Shown piece by piece: positions 1 through 5,913 of a stretch of 5,981 bases of DNA. The stretch comes from an uncultured Lachnospiraceae bacterium (lineage in GTDB: Bacteria; Bacillota; Clostridia; Lachnospirales; Lachnospiraceae). Position 1 is the stretch's first letter; every line of letters starts with the position of its first letter. The stretch lies in contig CANTGP010000206.1 in assembly GCA_947653315.1 (NCBI GenBank), positions 1 to 5,981 of the forward strand, given 5' to 3'. Made by a program: the position numbers and the translations under genes. The notes below the pieces were generated by a model, which was not told the origin of the DNA, searched no databases, and saw only the letters and a list, made by a program, of their open reading frames with translations.

Positions 1-729
1 AATGGGAAGAAAATTTTTAGTGTGGACTCGGATTATTATAATTTTGAACTGCTGGTAGAGCGGATGAAAGCGGAAAAGGGGTTGGAACGCGGGTATTCGA
101 CGGGAAAGGGGATAGAATTTAGTGAATGGAAAGATGAGTTTACCGTTGCGGGAAAGGCAGAGGATAAGCGCAGAGCATTTTCTGATTTGATATTTTTGGG
201 CGGGATGTTGGCACTTGGAATTTTTGTATGGAAAGAAGAAGGGGAGGGGTTTTTTTGGTTTTTCTGTTTTGCCTTTTTGCTATGGGCGTTTTTGCTTGGA
301 ATAAAAGAATATTTAAAGGCTGCGGTGTGGAAAGCTACCGTGACTGACCAGGAAATCCAGGTGCGGAACAGTATCGGCAGAGAATGTTCCTGTTCCTTTC
401 AGGATATCACAAAAATAGAGGAAAAAGATGCGGCGGTAATTTTATATGCCGATGGGAAAAAGTTTGCAAAGATAGATAAGTCGGCTGAAAATGCCGCGCT
501 GTTGGTGGAACGGCTGAGGCGGATTGTGGAGCAGCAGAAAGAACGCGCGATGGCTGCGGCATCATGCAGGGATGCGGAAAGGTATGTATGGGATGAACCG
601 GGAAGAAAACATAAAAAGATGGCGGCTGATTTTGGGCCAGGAAAGCCAGAAACGGTTTGGGAATATGGGAAATGCGGCTCTTACTCCGGAGCAGGACCTG
701 ATGGATCAGGCACTAGCCGCCATTTATAA
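1..729 (+). CDS. Membrane protein with repeated two-helix plus PH-like module, 5'-partial
   Basis: I do not recognise a named family. The reading frame is open from the first base, so the gene begins upstream of the window. The GTG at 22 could be read as a start but falls inside a conserved motif and is probably internal. Counting from base 1, two hydrophobic helices lie at about residues 61-77 and 84-102, with charged flanks. A soluble domain of about 65 residues follows, rich in alternating strand-like stretches and ending in a helix (DGKK...D...N..LLVERL, residues 151-172). The same motif opens the window (NGKK...D...N..LLVERM, residues 1-22), with 10 of 22 positions identical, so the protein seems to be built from repeated units of about 150 residues. 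The domain resembles small bacterial PH-like domains, by inference only. The last ~60 residues overlap the VWA gene and read like out-of-frame sequence. A frameshift near 540 would end the gene at the TGA at 594-596, overlapping the next ATG. Role unknown; probably membrane-bound. Confidence 0.7.
   Translation, partial: NGKKIFSVDSDYYNFELLVERMKAEKGLERGYSTGKGIEFSEWKDEFTVAGKAEDKRRAFSDLIFLGGMLALGIFVWKEEGEGFFWFFCFAFLLWAFLLGIKEYLKAAVWKATVTDQEIQVRNSIGRECSCSFQDITKIEEKDAAVILYADGKKFAKIDKSAENAALLVERLRRIVEQQKERAMAAASCRDAERYVWDEPGRKHKKMAADFGPGKPETVWEYGKCGSYSGAGPDGSGTSRHL
576..582 (+). promoter_or_regulatory. Ribosome binding site that sets the VWA gene start
   Basis: GGAAAGG lies 10 bases before the ATG at 593. 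It is only 1 base before the alternative in-frame ATG at 584, too close to serve that codon. It therefore favours 593, which also matches the start of family-like sequence (N-terminal RWRLILG). Confidence 0.5.
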
Positions 730-1774
730 TCAGACGGAGGCAGGGGGCTTTGGCGGAGGCGGCGGAGCCGGAAACGGACCGTCCAGTCCCCGGATCAGTA
801 AGTGGCTGGGGGATGTGAGGAGTCTGTTTGACAAGGAGCTGGTGACGGTCATCCAGGGGGATGCCATGACCCGCTGCGGGTTAAAGCAGCTTATTTTTGA
901 GCCGGAGCTTTTGGAGCATTTGGAACCCGATGTGAATTTGGCATCCACCATATTATTGTTGAAGGATCAGATTCCGAAACGCTCCAAGGAGAGCGTGCGT
1001 CTGTTTATACGTAAGATTGTGGAGGAAATCAACAAACTTTTGGAGCAGGATATCCGCAGGGCGGTGACGGCGGCGGTAAACCGCAGGAAACATTCGCCCA
1101 TTCCTTCCGCGGCGGCTTTGGATTATAAGGCGACCATTTCCCGGAACTTAAAGAATTATAACCGGGAGCTGCATACCATCGTGCCGGAGCATTTTTATTT
1201 TTTTGACAGAACGAGCACCACGGCGGCAAATAAATGGACGGTGATTTTGGACATTGATCAAAGCGGTTCCATGGGGGAATCGGTCATTTATTCTTCCATT
1301 ATAAGCTGCATCCTTGCCAGCATGTCGAGCCTGACCACCCGGATTGTCGCCTTTGACACGAATATTGTGGATTTGACGGAAAAAAGCGATGATCCCGTGG
1401 ATTTGCTGTTCGGTTTCCAGCTCGGGGGAGGTACGGATATCGATAAATCGGTGGCGTATTGCCAGCAGTTTATCGAACATCCTTCCAAAACCCTGTTTTT
1501 CCTGATTTCGGATTTGGAGGAGGGCGGGAACCGGGCGGCGCTGCTGCGCAGGCTGGAAGAAATGAAGGCATCCGGCGTGACGGTGGTATGCCTGCTTGCA
1601 TTGGCACAGAGCGGCAAACCTTATTATGATGCGGCAATGGCGCAAAAAGTAGCCGGGTTGGAAATTCCCTGCTTTGCCTGCAATCCGCAGATGCTTCCGG
1701 AGCTTTTGGGGCGTGCCCTGCGCGGGCAGGATTTGCAGGAATTCCGCAAGGAGTTTGAAAAGAGGAAAACGTGA
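593..1774 (+). CDS. VWA-domain protein of the MoxR/DUF5682/SWIM cluster (YehP-like)
   Basis: A 393-residue cytoplasmic protein with no signal peptide or membrane segment. The N-terminal half is helical: RWRLILG at residues 10-16, a glycine-rich linker at about 51-61, then a segment leading to an F-x-F-F-D-R stretch near 202-206. The C-terminal half is a von Willebrand factor A domain with a complete metal-ion-dependent adhesion site: DQSGS at 222-226, the Thr of GGGTDI at 281, and the Asp of SDLEEGG at 307. Layout and motifs match the VWA proteins that travel with a MoxR-like AAA+ ATPase, a DUF5682 protein and a SWIM zinc-finger protein, as in E. coli yehL-yehM-yehP-yehQ. The VWA domain is thought to work with the ATPase as a metal-dependent protein-binding adaptor; the physiological role is not settled. 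The open frame runs back to 518, but the 593 start fits family length and has a usable binding site. It overlaps the tail of the upstream frame by 137 bases, so the two may be translationally coupled. None of the expected partners is downstream. Confidence 0.88.
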   Translation: MNREENIKRWRLILGQESQKRFGNMGNAALTPEQDLMDQALAAIYNQTEAGGFGGGGGAGNGPSSPRISKWLGDVRSLFDKELVTVIQGDAMTRCGLKQLIFEPELLEHLEPDVNLASTILLLKDQIPKRSKESVRLFIRKIVEEINKLLEQDIRRAVTAAVNRRKHSPIPSAAALDYKATISRNLKNYNRELHTIVPEHFYFFDRTSTTAANKWTVILDIDQSGSMGESVIYSSIISCILASMSSLTTRIVAFDTNIVDLTEKSDDPVDLLFGFQLGGGTDIDKSVAYCQQFIEHPSKTLFFLISDLEEGGNRAALLRRLEEMKASGVTVVCLLALAQSGKPYYDAAMAQKVAGLEIPCFACNPQMLPELLGRALRGQDLQEFRKEFEKRKT

Positions 1775-1783
1775 CGGCGGGCC

Positions 1784-1801
1784 GTAAGAAGGATGTCTTA
1801 C
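1784..1801 (+). repeat. Short inverted repeat between VWA gene and regulator
   Basis: GTAAGA (1784-1789) and TCTTAC (1796-1801) are perfect 6-bp complements separated by 6 bases, within the 52-base gap before the regulator gene. The stem is AT-rich and no T-tract follows, so it is not a convincing terminator. It could be a weak operator for the regulator's own gene, or chance. Confidence 0.3.
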
Positions 1802-1811
1802 AGTCCTTGGA

Positions 1812-1819
1812 TGGAGGAA
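1812..1819 (+). promoter_or_regulatory. Ribosome binding site supporting a TTG start
   Basis: TGGAGGAA, with a core GGAGG-type match to the 16S anti-Shine-Dalgarno, sits 7 bases before the TTG at 1827. The next in-frame ATG (1842) is 22 bases away, too far for normal use. The ATG at 1831 is in another frame. The site therefore selects the TTG. Confidence 0.65.
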
Positions 1820-1826
1820 TTTCGGG

Positions 1827-2810
1827 TTGGATGACGGATTAATGCGTAAACTGCAGGAAATATCGCCGGAGGAGCAGGCGTACCGGAACGGGACGGATGC
1901 GGTGAAACGGGATATTTATACGGTGAAAGATGCCTTTGAGGTCGATGCGAAGCTGCTGCTGCGGGAAAACCGGCTGATTACGGTCCGTACCCACAGCCGG
2001 TTTATCGATTTCCCTCCCCACAGGCACAATTACATCGAAATCATGTATGTCTGCCAGGGAACCATTACCCATTCCATAGACGGGAAGGAACTGACCATGA
2101 AACAGGGGGACATGCTGCTTTTGAACCAGCATGTCTGCCATGGCGTGAAACGTGCGGAATACGGGGATATCGGAATTAATTTTATTGCGCTGCCGGAATT
2201 TTTTGACATTCCGCTGCAGATGTTGAAAGAGCATAACGTGATTGCGGATTTTCTTCTGAATACGTTCCGTTACAACCATCCGGTGTCCCATTATCTTTTA
2301 TTCCGGCTGGGCAGCCAAAAGGCCATTGAAAATCTGGTGGAAAACATGATACTGTCCATTACCGAGGGAAACCCGGAAGAAGACGGCATCAACCAGTATT
2401 CCATGGGGCTGGTTTTCCTGTATCTCATAAACCACATGGAAAGCCTGGAACACAATTCTTCCCAAAGCTATAAGGATGTGGTGGTGCAGGCGACGATGAA
2501 ATACATCGATACCTGGTACCGGACGGCGAATCTCGGCAAGGTGGCGCGGGACTTTAACCTGACGGTTTCCGCCCTCAGCAAAATCATTAAAAACCAAACG
2601 GGGTATACCTTCCAGGAACACCTGATGCGCAAAAGGTTCCAAAAGGCGGTGGTTTATTTGGTGGAAACGGAACTGCCCGCAGACGAGATTGCGGCGAACG
2701 TGGGGTATGAGAATGTCAGTTTTTTTTACCGGCAGTTTAAGATGCGGTACGGAATGACGCCGAGGAAGTACCGGATGGAGCATAGGGGGGATGGGGAGAT
2801 ACGGATTTAG
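1827..2810 (+). CDS. AraC-family transcriptional regulator, probable rhamnose regulator
   Basis: A 327-residue AraC/XylS-type regulator. The N-terminal part holds a cupin-like sensor domain (about 48-125), with the HRHNYIEIMYV segment (His65, His67) and a GDMLLL turn typical of sugar-responsive members. A helical linker region follows at about 130-215. The C-terminal DNA-binding domain (about 222-318) has two helix-turn-helix motifs: LGKVARDFNLTVSALSKII at about 236-254, and ADEIAANVGYENVSFFYRQF at about 285-304, followed by the family signature GMTPRKYR. Length is normal for the family. It lies directly upstream of rhaB-rhaA in the same direction, so it most likely senses L-rhamnose or a product of it and activates the promoter at 2870-2898. 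The ligand is inferred from context only. It starts at TTG, which may keep expression low. A run of eight T (2720-2727) lies in the second helix-turn-helix coding region. No clear promoter of its own was found, so it may be read through from the VWA gene 52 bases upstream. Confidence 0.9.
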   Translation: MDDGLMRKLQEISPEEQAYRNGTDAVKRDIYTVKDAFEVDAKLLLRENRLITVRTHSRFIDFPPHRHNYIEIMYVCQGTITHSIDGKELTMKQGDMLLLNQHVCHGVKRAEYGDIGINFIALPEFFDIPLQMLKEHNVIADFLLNTFRYNHPVSHYLLFRLGSQKAIENLVENMILSITEGNPEEDGINQYSMGLVFLYLINHMESLEHNSSQSYKDVVVQATMKYIDTWYRTANLGKVARDFNLTVSALSKIIKNQTGYTFQEHLMRKRFQKAVVYLVETELPADEIAANVGYENVSFFYRQFKMRYGMTPRKYRMEHRGDGEIRI

Positions 2811-2869
2811 CCGCTCCTTTCGATTGTCCGGTTGGAAAATAAGGACAGTATTTCGGGTAACAAAGAATC

Positions 2870-2898
2870 TTAACAGTCCGTGCCGTCCCTGCTATACT
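2870..2898 (+). promoter_or_regulatory. Sigma-A-type promoter of the rhaBA operon
   Basis: A -35 box TTAACA (2870-2875; five of six match TTGACA) is followed by a 17-base spacer and a -10 box TATACT (2893-2898; five of six match TATAAT). A TG dinucleotide one base before the -10 gives an extended -10. Transcription would start near 2905, leaving a leader of about 49 bases before rhaB. The stretch 2811-2869 upstream is AT-richer and would be the place for AraC-type activator binding. The match is strong for an activator-dependent promoter, so repression may also contribute. Confidence 0.75.
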
Positions 2899-2911
2899 AA
2901 ATTTATAGCAG
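2889..2911 (+). promoter_or_regulatory. Candidate operator: perfect inverted repeat over the -10 box
   Basis: CTGCTATA (2889-2896) and TATAGCAG (2904-2911) are perfect 8-bp complements separated by 7 bases, centred at 2900. The left arm contains the extended -10 and the right arm covers the likely transcription start. Only the right arm would be transcribed, so the symmetry is more likely read as DNA by a dimeric protein than as an RNA hairpin. A protein bound here would block RNA polymerase. AraC-family proteins usually bind direct repeats, so a second regulator is possible. No catabolite-repression (cre) consensus was seen. Confidence 0.5.
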
Positions 2912-2941
2912 AAAAACGGAATAAAGGAAGGGGAAACATAC

Positions 2942-2948
2942 GGAGGAA
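2942..2948 (+). promoter_or_regulatory. Ribosome binding site of rhaB
   Basis: GGAGGAA with its GGAGG core 7 bases before the ATG at 2954. This is a near-ideal site and fixes the start, which is also where the first kinase motif begins (DIGASSGR at residues 9-16). Confidence 0.8.
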
Positions 2949-2953
2949 GCAGA

Positions 2954-4369
2954 ATGGGAAACTATTATCTTGCGGTGGATATCGGGGCATCCAGCGGGCG
3001 GCATATGCTCGGCTTGGTGGAAAACGGGAAAATCCGGATGGAAGAAATTTACCGCTTTGACAACGGCATGGTGAAGAAGGACGGACATCTGTGCTGGGAC
3101 TTGGAGAAGTTGTTCGGGGAAATCCTAAAAGGAATGGCGGAATGTAAAAAAATCGGGAAAATCCCGTCCTGCATGGGAATCGATACGTGGGCGGTGGACT
3201 ATGTCCTGCTGGACCGGGACGGGAATGTGGCGGGCAATACTTACGGTTACCGGGATTCCCGCACGCAGGGGATGGATGATGTGGTGTACCGCGTGGTGAC
3301 GCCGGAGGATTTGTATGCGGGGACGGGGATTCAAAAACAGATGTTCAATACCATTTACCAGCTTACCGCATTAAAAGAACAGGAACCGCAGGTTTTGGAG
3401 CGGGCGGAAAAAATGCTGTTAATTCCCGATTATTTTGCCTACCGGCTGACGGGGATTGCAAAAACGGAATATACCAATGCCACCACGACCCAGTTGGTGA
3501 ATCCGGCAACGAAGGACTGGGATTATGGGTTAATCGGGAAACTCGGAATCAAGTCTTCCATTTTCGGTGAAATCACCATGGCGGGTACGGAAGTGGGAAG
3601 GCTGAAAGAAGAAATCGCGAAGCAGGTGGGATATGACCTGCAGGTTATCCAAACGGCGACCCATGATACCGCGTCGGCGGTGGTGGCGGTTCCGGCAAAA
3701 GGGGACGTCCTGTATATAAGTTCCGGCACATGGTCCCTGATGGGCGTGGAGCAGGACGAAGCAAACTGTTCGGAGGAGAGCAGGAAGGCGAATTTGACAA
3801 ACGAAGGCGGTTACGGATACCGTTACCGTTTCCTGAAAAATATTATGGGGCTGTGGATGATACAGTCCGTGCGGCATGAATACGGGGACGCGTATTCTTT
3901 TGCGCAGCTTTGCGAAATGGCTGCGGAGTGCGGCGGTTTTCCTTCCAGGGTGGATGTCAATGACAGCCGTTTCCTTGCGCCGGAAAGCATGCGGGAAGCG
4001 GTATGTGCCGTCTGCAGGGAAAGCGGGCAGGAGGAGCCAAAGACGCCGGGGGAAATGGCTGCGGTGATATATCAAAGCCTGGCGGAAAGTTATGGGGAGA
4101 CCGTGAAGGAAATCGAAGGCATAACGGGGAAGCATTACGACAGCATCCACATCGTGGGCGGGGGCGCCAATGCGGATTACTTAAACCGGCTGACAGCGGA
4201 CCGGACGGGCAGGACCGTGCACAGCGGTCCCACGGAGGCTACCGCCATCGGGAACCTGGTTGTGCAAATGTTGAAAAACGGGGAGTACGGCAGTTTGGAG
4301 GAAGCGAGGAAAGCGATTTTCGATTCCTTTGAAATCAAAACGTTTGAGCCGGAGCAGGAAAAGGCATGA
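2954..4369 (+). CDS. rhaB: Rhamnulokinase
   Basis: ATP-dependent FGGY-family sugar kinase, 471 residues, the usual length for RhaB. It phosphorylates L-rhamnulose to L-rhamnulose 1-phosphate in the cytoplasm. The N-terminal ribonuclease-H-like lobe opens with DIGASSGR (9-16, phosphate-binding loop). GIDTWAVDYVLLD (75-87) and the YRDSRT stretch (99-104) are characteristic of rhamnulokinases. The C-terminal lobe carries THDTASAV (236-243), with Asp238 as the expected catalytic base, then ISSGTWSLMG (255-264), and the adenine-binding VGGGANADYLNRLTADRTGR (401-420), followed by GPTEATAIGN (425-434). All key motifs are intact. It is the first gene of the operon, with its own promoter and ribosome binding site 143 bases after the regulator, and is followed 95 bases on by rhaA. 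Rhamnulokinase is preferred over other FGGY kinases because of the motifs and the rhaA neighbour. Confidence 0.96.
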   Translation: MGNYYLAVDIGASSGRHMLGLVENGKIRMEEIYRFDNGMVKKDGHLCWDLEKLFGEILKGMAECKKIGKIPSCMGIDTWAVDYVLLDRDGNVAGNTYGYRDSRTQGMDDVVYRVVTPEDLYAGTGIQKQMFNTIYQLTALKEQEPQVLERAEKMLLIPDYFAYRLTGIAKTEYTNATTTQLVNPATKDWDYGLIGKLGIKSSIFGEITMAGTEVGRLKEEIAKQVGYDLQVIQTATHDTASAVVAVPAKGDVLYISSGTWSLMGVEQDEANCSEESRKANLTNEGGYGYRYRFLKNIMGLWMIQSVRHEYGDAYSFAQLCEMAAECGGFPSRVDVNDSRFLAPESMREAVCAVCRESGQEEPKTPGEMAAVIYQSLAESYGETVKEIEGITGKHYDSIHIVGGGANADYLNRLTADRTGRTVHSGPTEATAIGNLVVQMLKNGEYGSLEEARKAIFDSFEIKTFEPEQEKA

Positions 4370-4464
4370 GTGGTATTTGCACGGCAGCCGTCCGAATCCG
4401 GAAGCGGTGAAAAAAAGAAATCAGTATATAGAAATAACGCGGGATGCGTGGAAAGAGGTAGAAG
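4370..4464 (+). other. rhaB-rhaA intercistronic gap with protein-like frame
   Basis: The gap is 95 bases, longer than usual between co-translated rha genes. No promoter or terminator is convincing. In the frame one base ahead of rhaB, the whole gap is open and reads like ordinary protein (HGSRPNPEAVKKRNQYIEI within it), with no good start and no stop until 4586 inside rhaA. It may be a decayed coding remnant or chance. An AGAGG ribosome binding site at 4454-4458 lies 6 bases before the rhaA ATG. Confidence 0.4.
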
Positions 4465-5721
4465 ATGAATCAAAGAGAACGTTACGAAGAAGCAAAGAAA
4501 ATGTATGCGGCGCTCGGCGTGGATACGGATGCGGTGATGGAAACATTAAAAAAGATTCCGGTATCCCTACATTGCTGGCAGGGTGACGATGTCACCGGAT
4601 TTGACCATGACGGTCCGCTGACCGGGGGAATCCAGACCACCGGGGACTATCCGGGCAAAGCGAAGACCCCGCAGGAATTGATGCAGGATATGGACAAGGC
4701 GCTTGGCCTGATGCCCGGAACGAAGAAATTGAACCTTCATGCCAGCTATGCCATTTTTGAAGAAGGGGAGTTTGCGGACAGGGATAAGCTGGAACCGAAA
4801 CATTTTGCCAAATGGGTGGAATTTGCCAAGGAAAGGAATATGGGTATCGACTTTAACCCCACGTTCTTTTCCCATGATAAAGTAAAAGACGGACTGACTT
4901 TATCCAGTCCTGATGAGGAAACGAGAAGATTTTGGATTGAACACGGAAAGGCGTGCATCCGCATTTCCCAGTACTTTGCAAAAGAAACGGGCATTCCCTG
5001 CGTCATGAATATATGGACGGGGGACGGTTATAAAGACATTCCGGCGGACCGCATGGGACCGAGAATGCGTTATAAGGATTCCATCGAGCAGATTTTGTCG
5101 GAGCCTTATGACCGGAATTTGGTAAAACCCTGCGTGGAATCAAAGGTATTCGGTATCGGTGTGGAGTCCTATACTGCCGGTTCGGCGGAATTTGCCTTAA
5201 GTTATGCGGCGACCCATGAAGGATGCCTGCCGCTGATGGACAACGGGCATTACCATCCGACGGAAATGGTATCGGACAAAATTCCCGCGCTGCTTTGTTT
5301 CTTCCCGGAAATCGCCCTCCATATCACGAGACCGGTGCGCTGGGACAGCGACCATGTGGTGCTTTTCGACGATGAGACGAAAGAGATGGCAAAGGAAATT
5401 GTCAGGAACGATGCGCTGGGACGCGTTTATATGGCGCTGGATTATTTTGACGCCAGCATCAACCGGGTATCCGCATGGACGGTGGGATTCCGGAGCTGGC
5501 AGAAAGCGCTTTTAAATGCCATGTGCATGCCTTATGCAAAGATGAAACAGTTGCAGGACGAAAACAGGCTGACGGAGCTGATGGTGGTGCAGGAGGAAAT
5601 TAAGACCTATCCCCTCGGCGATGTTTGGAACGAGTACTGCAGACAGTGCGGCGTACCGGCGGACGGCGAATGGTTCGGGGACGTTGTGAAATATGAGGAG
5701 GATGTTTTGATTAAGAGGTAG
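4465..5721 (+). CDS. rhaA: L-rhamnose isomerase
   Basis: Metal-dependent (usually Mn2+) cytoplasmic aldose-ketose isomerase converting L-rhamnose to L-rhamnulose, the step before RhaB. At 418 residues it has the family's normal length and a (beta/alpha)8 barrel layout. Clear family motifs are VSLHCWQGDDVTGF (33-46), LTGGIQTTGDYPGKA (52-66), GIDFNPTFFSH (127-137), VMNIWTGDGYKDI (180-192), DNGHYHPTE (259-267), HITRPVRWDSDHVV (286-299) and LDYFDASINR (325-334). Compared from memory with the E. coli enzyme, metal ligands correspond to Glu225, Asp259, His286 and Asp326, with the second metal/catalytic pair at Asp294 and Asp296 and the catalytic His at 262; all are present. The ATG at 4465 has an AGAGG site 6 bases upstream. 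It should be co-transcribed with rhaB from the promoter at 2870-2898. No aldolase gene follows within the window. Confidence 0.97.
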   Translation: MNQRERYEEAKKMYAALGVDTDAVMETLKKIPVSLHCWQGDDVTGFDHDGPLTGGIQTTGDYPGKAKTPQELMQDMDKALGLMPGTKKLNLHASYAIFEEGEFADRDKLEPKHFAKWVEFAKERNMGIDFNPTFFSHDKVKDGLTLSSPDEETRRFWIEHGKACIRISQYFAKETGIPCVMNIWTGDGYKDIPADRMGPRMRYKDSIEQILSEPYDRNLVKPCVESKVFGIGVESYTAGSAEFALSYAATHEGCLPLMDNGHYHPTEMVSDKIPALLCFFPEIALHITRPVRWDSDHVVLFDDETKEMAKEIVRNDALGRVYMALDYFDASINRVSAWTVGFRSWQKALLNAMCMPYAKMKQLQDENRLTELMVVQEEIKTYPLGDVWNEYCRQCGVPADGEWFGDVVKYEEDVLIKR

Positions 5722-5780
5722 GCGGAGCGGAAGCGGACGCACGGGAGGGATTTTTTTGCGGGGCGGCGGCAGCGGGAGTG
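5722..5780 (+). other. Purine-rich spacer after rhaA with a T7 run
   Basis: A GC- and purine-rich stretch directly after the rhaA stop, containing seven T at 5751-5757. No stem of useful length precedes the T-run, so a classical intrinsic terminator cannot be supported here. Nothing else was recognised. Confidence 0.35.
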
Positions 5781-5865
5781 CCTGTCCCGGTTTTCCGTGC
5801 ACTTATTTCGACGGGTTTTTCTAAACAGAATGGCGAGGGTTTCACAGGCTGCGGGACGCCCTCTA

Positions 5866-5881
5866 TCGGCATCCATGCCGA
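5866..5881 (+). repeat. Small hairpin inside the inverted-repeat element
   Basis: TCGGCA (5866-5871) pairs with TGCCGA (5876-5881) around a TCCA tetraloop. It is a shorter relative of the hairpin at 5890-5913: loop and arm sequences are nearly the same apart from one G:C pair, suggesting local duplication. Confidence 0.55.
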
Positions 5882-5889
5882 ATCGGGCT

Positions 5890-5913
5890 AAATCGGGCAT
5901 CCGTGCCCGATTT
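5890..5913. terminator. Strong hairpin, possible bidirectional terminator
   Basis: AAATCGGGCA (5890-5899) pairs perfectly over 10 bp with TGCCCGATTT (5904-5913) around a TCCG tetraloop. The GC core with A's on one side and T's on the other resembles a bidirectional terminator, but the T-tract is only three bases and is followed by CCC. It may therefore be structural rather than a true terminator. It is the most stable local stem after rhaA and could end or protect the rhaBA mRNA. Confidence 0.4.

Noticed and set aside
1148..1645. Reverse-strand open frame of 165 codons inside the VWA gene
   Set aside because: It is a shadow of the well-supported VWA gene, has no ribosome binding site or recognisable domain, and its composition is typical of antisense frames.
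2795..2820. Possible terminator for the regulator gene (GGAG/CTCC and CGG/CCG stem followed by TTT)
   Set aside because: The stem is short, broken by a three-base bulge, overlaps the stop codon and is followed by only three T. Too weak to call.
2791..3060. Forward frame of 89 codons spanning the rhaB promoter
   Set aside because: It runs across the promoter and into rhaB in another frame, with no family-like sequence and low-quality composition.
3530..4150. Reverse-strand open frame of 206 codons inside rhaB
   Set aside because: It lies wholly within rhaB, whose motifs are intact in the forward frame. The His/Arg-rich product is typical of antisense translation.
4003..4332. Forward frame of 109 codons inside rhaB
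   Set aside because: Glycine/arginine-rich out-of-frame translation of a conserved kinase region; no separate function is supportable.
4377..4430. Internal promoter for rhaA (TTGCAC with TATATA)
   Set aside because: The two boxes are 42 bases apart, far from the 16-18 needed, and no better -35 lies at the right distance.
5722..5757. Intrinsic terminator at the T7 run after rhaA
   Set aside because: No inverted repeat of useful length precedes the T-run; the upstream sequence is purine-rich and cannot fold on itself.
5512..5900. Reverse-strand frames over the end of rhaA and the inverted repeat
   Set aside because: Proline/leucine/arginine-rich shadows without ribosome binding sites. They cross both the rhaA 3' end and the structured repeat.
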